From CAZBDU01 sp964490725 (GTDB lineage Bacteria > Spirochaetota > Spirochaetia > SZUA-6 > DRHE01), in NCBI GenBank assembly GCA_964490725.1, contig CAZBDU010000006.1, forward strand, positions 41,138 through 105,137: a DNA stretch of 64,000 nt, in the 5' to 3' direction. The notes below the pieces were generated by a model. That model was not told the DNA's origin and searched no databases. It saw only the letters and a list, made by a program, of their open reading frames with translations. Shown piece by piece: positions 62,640-64,000 of the stretch. Both the position numbers and the translations under genes were made by a program. The first letter of the stretch is position 1, and each line of letters starts with the position of its first letter.

Positions 62640-63677
62640 CTACTGGAAGTAGCGCTCCTGGACCTCTTGGGGGGTCAGGACGCTGTTGATGTAGTCCTGC
62701 TCCTGCAGGTCCTTGGTCTTCTCCACCCACTGGTCGCGGGTGTCGTTGGTGATGACCAGGTTGGGCTTCACGAAGAGGGTGTTCCCGTTGGACAGAGCGT
62801 CCGGACGGATCTTCCCACCCTGCAGCAGCTTCACCGCCACGTGCAGGCCGTCGGCGCCGATTCCCGGCGGGTTCTCCACCATGATGGAGTTGTACTTGTA
62901 CTTGGCCCATACCCGCAGGCCCTGGATGGACTCGTCACCGGAGATGGCCTTGGGGAGGGGATGGCCCGCCTCCACCAGGGCGGCTATTATCGCCGGAGTG
63001 CACTCCTGGGTCAGGATGGCGTCGAAATCGGGGTGGGCGGTGAGAAGCTGGGTCATCAGCTGCTTGGCCTTGGAGAGGTTCCAGTCGTGGTTCACCTTGG
63101 CCAGCACCTTGATGTCCGGGTACTTGGCCAGCACCGCGGAGTACACCTCTTCACGCTCCACCGCGGCGGGAGCGCCGGCCACGGCGTTGAACTGGAGGAT
63201 CTTGCCCTTGCCGCCGATCTGGTCCACCAGCCAGGTCACGTGCTTGCGGGCGTACTCCCGCTGGTCGTTGGTGACGTTGATGGCGTCCGGGTGCTGGATA
63301 GTCTGGTCCACCCCGATGATGATGATCCCCTTGGCGATCGCCTTGTCGATCACCGGGTTCAGCGAGGTGGCGGACACGGGGTTGATCAGCACCGCGTCCA
63401 CACCCTGGTTCACCAGCTGGTCGAGCTGCTGGGACTGCAGCGTGGCGTCGTAGTTGGCGGAATAGGCCACGTACTTGCTGACGACCCCCTCCGCCTTGTA
63501 CTTGTCCACCGCATCCTGGAGATTCTTCTCCATGATGATGCGCCAGGAGTTGTCATTGGAGGCGTTCAGCAGGGCGACGCTGTAGCCACCCATCTTGGCG
63601 CCCGACTCGCTCTGGCCGCCCGCGAACAGCGATGCCGACACGGCAAGGGCCAGAAGCACGATCAGGAGTTTTCTCAT
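62640..63677 (-). CDS. CUT2 sugar ABC transporter substrate-binding protein, transporter 3
   Basis: The 345-residue periplasmic-binding protein has signal peptide RKLLIVLLALAVSASLFAGG, then a QSESG linker of the kind I associate with spirochaetes. The two lobes carry YSVALLNASNDNSWRIIMEK, VNQGVDAVLINPVSATSLN and FDAILTQECTPAIIAALVEA. GGGAGGGAG precedes the ATG at 63677. It is the first gene of the transporter 3 operon. The ligand is not readable. Confidence 0.93.
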   Translation of the reverse strand: MRKLLIVLLALAVSASLFAGGQSESGAKMGGYSVALLNASNDNSWRIIMEKNLQDAVDKYKAEGVVSKYVAYSANYDATLQSQQLDQLVNQGVDAVLINPVSATSLNPVIDKAIAKGIIIIGVDQTIQHPDAINVTNDQREYARKHVTWLVDQIGGKGKILQFNAVAGAPAAVEREEVYSAVLAKYPDIKVLAKVNHDWNLSKAKQLMTQLLTAHPDFDAILTQECTPAIIAALVEAGHPLPKAISGDESIQGLRVWAKYKYNSIMVENPPGIGADGLHVAVKLLQGGKIRPDALSNGNTLFVKPNLVITNDTRDQWVEKTKDLQEQDYINSVLTPQEVQERYFQ

Positions 63678-63849
63678 AACTCCCTCCCTTTGGAATTTGG
63701 ATGGGCGCGCCGGACACGGGCGCGCGGTTGTGCTGCGGAGTGTACACGAGCCCGGTTCTGCACGGGTAAAACCTCTTGCGCTACAGAGGGATCGAAGCGG
63801 CGCCGGACGGCCGTGCCCCGGCCGCCCGCTCCCACCGTCCTGTGCGCCT

Positions 63850-63885
63850 ATTGTAGCGGATGCCTCCGGGTTGTCAAGCTGACAA
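63850..63885 (-). promoter_or_regulatory. Promoter of the transporter 3 operon with overlapping inverted repeat
   Basis: On the minus strand TTGACA (63877-63872), 16 bases and TACAAT (63855-63850) form a strong promoter. The predicted leader is about 165 bases. TTGTCA-AGC-TGACAA (63871-63885) is a perfect inverted repeat over the -35 and a likely operator. In the remaining gap, 63678-64000, I see GC-rich sequence and no gene. Confidence 0.72.
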
Positions 63886-64000
63886 GTCTGAGCAGGTTTG
63901 CTTCGACCGGCGCCGCAAGCGGCTGGGGGAGTCTCCCAGGCGAGGCTCCTGATATGAAGTGGCCCCCCGTCAAGGGGTCGAATCATCACGAATACTCGTA

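Noticed and set aside
63886..64000. Possible RNA gene or terminator in the last 115 bases (several short inverted repeats such as CTGGG with CCCAG).
   Set aside because: The stems are short and no tRNA-like or other known structure could be drawn. The sequence is cut by the window edge.

Overview
The window is about 64 kb of GC-rich bacterial DNA, densely coded on both strands. No rRNA, tRNA, CRISPR array, integrase or insertion sequence was recognised. A complete A/V-type ATPase, two tungsten-type aldehyde:ferredoxin oxidoreductases and three ribose-type (CUT2) sugar ABC transporters suggest an anaerobic, sugar-fermenting bacterium. The secretion signals of the sugar-binding proteins end in AGG plus Ser/Glu-rich stretches (for example SLFAGGQSES), a style I associate with Spirochaetota. 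That assignment is tentative.

Layout. (1) 0-9.4 kb, minus strand: a nine-gene A/V-ATPase operon in the order H-I-K-E-C-F-A-B-D, followed by a PTS EIIA-like gene. (2) 9.8-16.4 kb: PEP carboxylase, a transaldolase/glucose-dehydrogenase-like pair, aspartate-semialdehyde dehydrogenase and a small secreted protein. (3) 16.7-37.1 kb: a large sugar or sugar-acid catabolic region. It holds a fused E1 dehydrogenase, two AOR-MoaD modules, four SDRs (one mannonate/fructuronate-type), an FGGY kinase, a tandem DJ-1/PfpI protein, an ABC transporter, a DUF4867 protein, a lactonase-like amidohydrolase, a LarA-family protein and a FadR-type GntR regulator. (4) 37.4-44.3 kb: a broken membrane-sensor gene, an aldo/keto reductase, an NtrB/NtrC-like two-component pair, a chemoreceptor and CheW. 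(5) 44.4-47.3 kb: a YtrA-type GntR/ABC/DUF4097 operon with its operator. (6) 47.5-56.8 kb: an AlgH-like protein, then on the minus strand a GntR, an old-yellow-enzyme-type oxidoreductase, a CUT2 transporter and a creatininase-family protein. (7) 56.9-63.7 kb: a Gfo/Idh/MocA dehydrogenase and sugar isomerase pair, convergent with a third CUT2 transporter whose ATPase gene carries a frameshift.

The most interesting result is a regulon visible in the DNA. Five promoters in regions 2 and 3 (near 14.63, 17.46, 30.21, 30.27 and 37.30 kb) each carry the element TGGTRTGAT overlapping the -10 box. They sit in front of the transaldolase pair, the fused E1 and/or its divergent SDR, the ABC-kinase-AOR operon, the AOR-DUF4867-lactonase-SDR operon and the LarA gene. 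The GntR at 35.0-35.7 kb is the only regulator in that stretch and is the obvious candidate. Together these genes look like one pathway that imports a sugar or sugar acid and processes it with tungsten aldehyde oxidoreductases, lactonase, epimerase, dehydrogenases and a thiamine-dependent 2-oxoacid dehydrogenase. The substrate cannot be read from the sequence.

A second regulatory point is a perfect 18-bp palindrome at 56810-56827, covering the -10 boxes of two divergent promoters beside the second FadR-type GntR. Broken or odd genes are the frameshifted ATPase at 61.1-62.6 kb, the membrane-protein remnant at 37.4-38.0 kb, a chemoreceptor whose homology seems to begin before its first start codon, and an AlgH-like frame running about 300 nt into the opposing creatininase gene.
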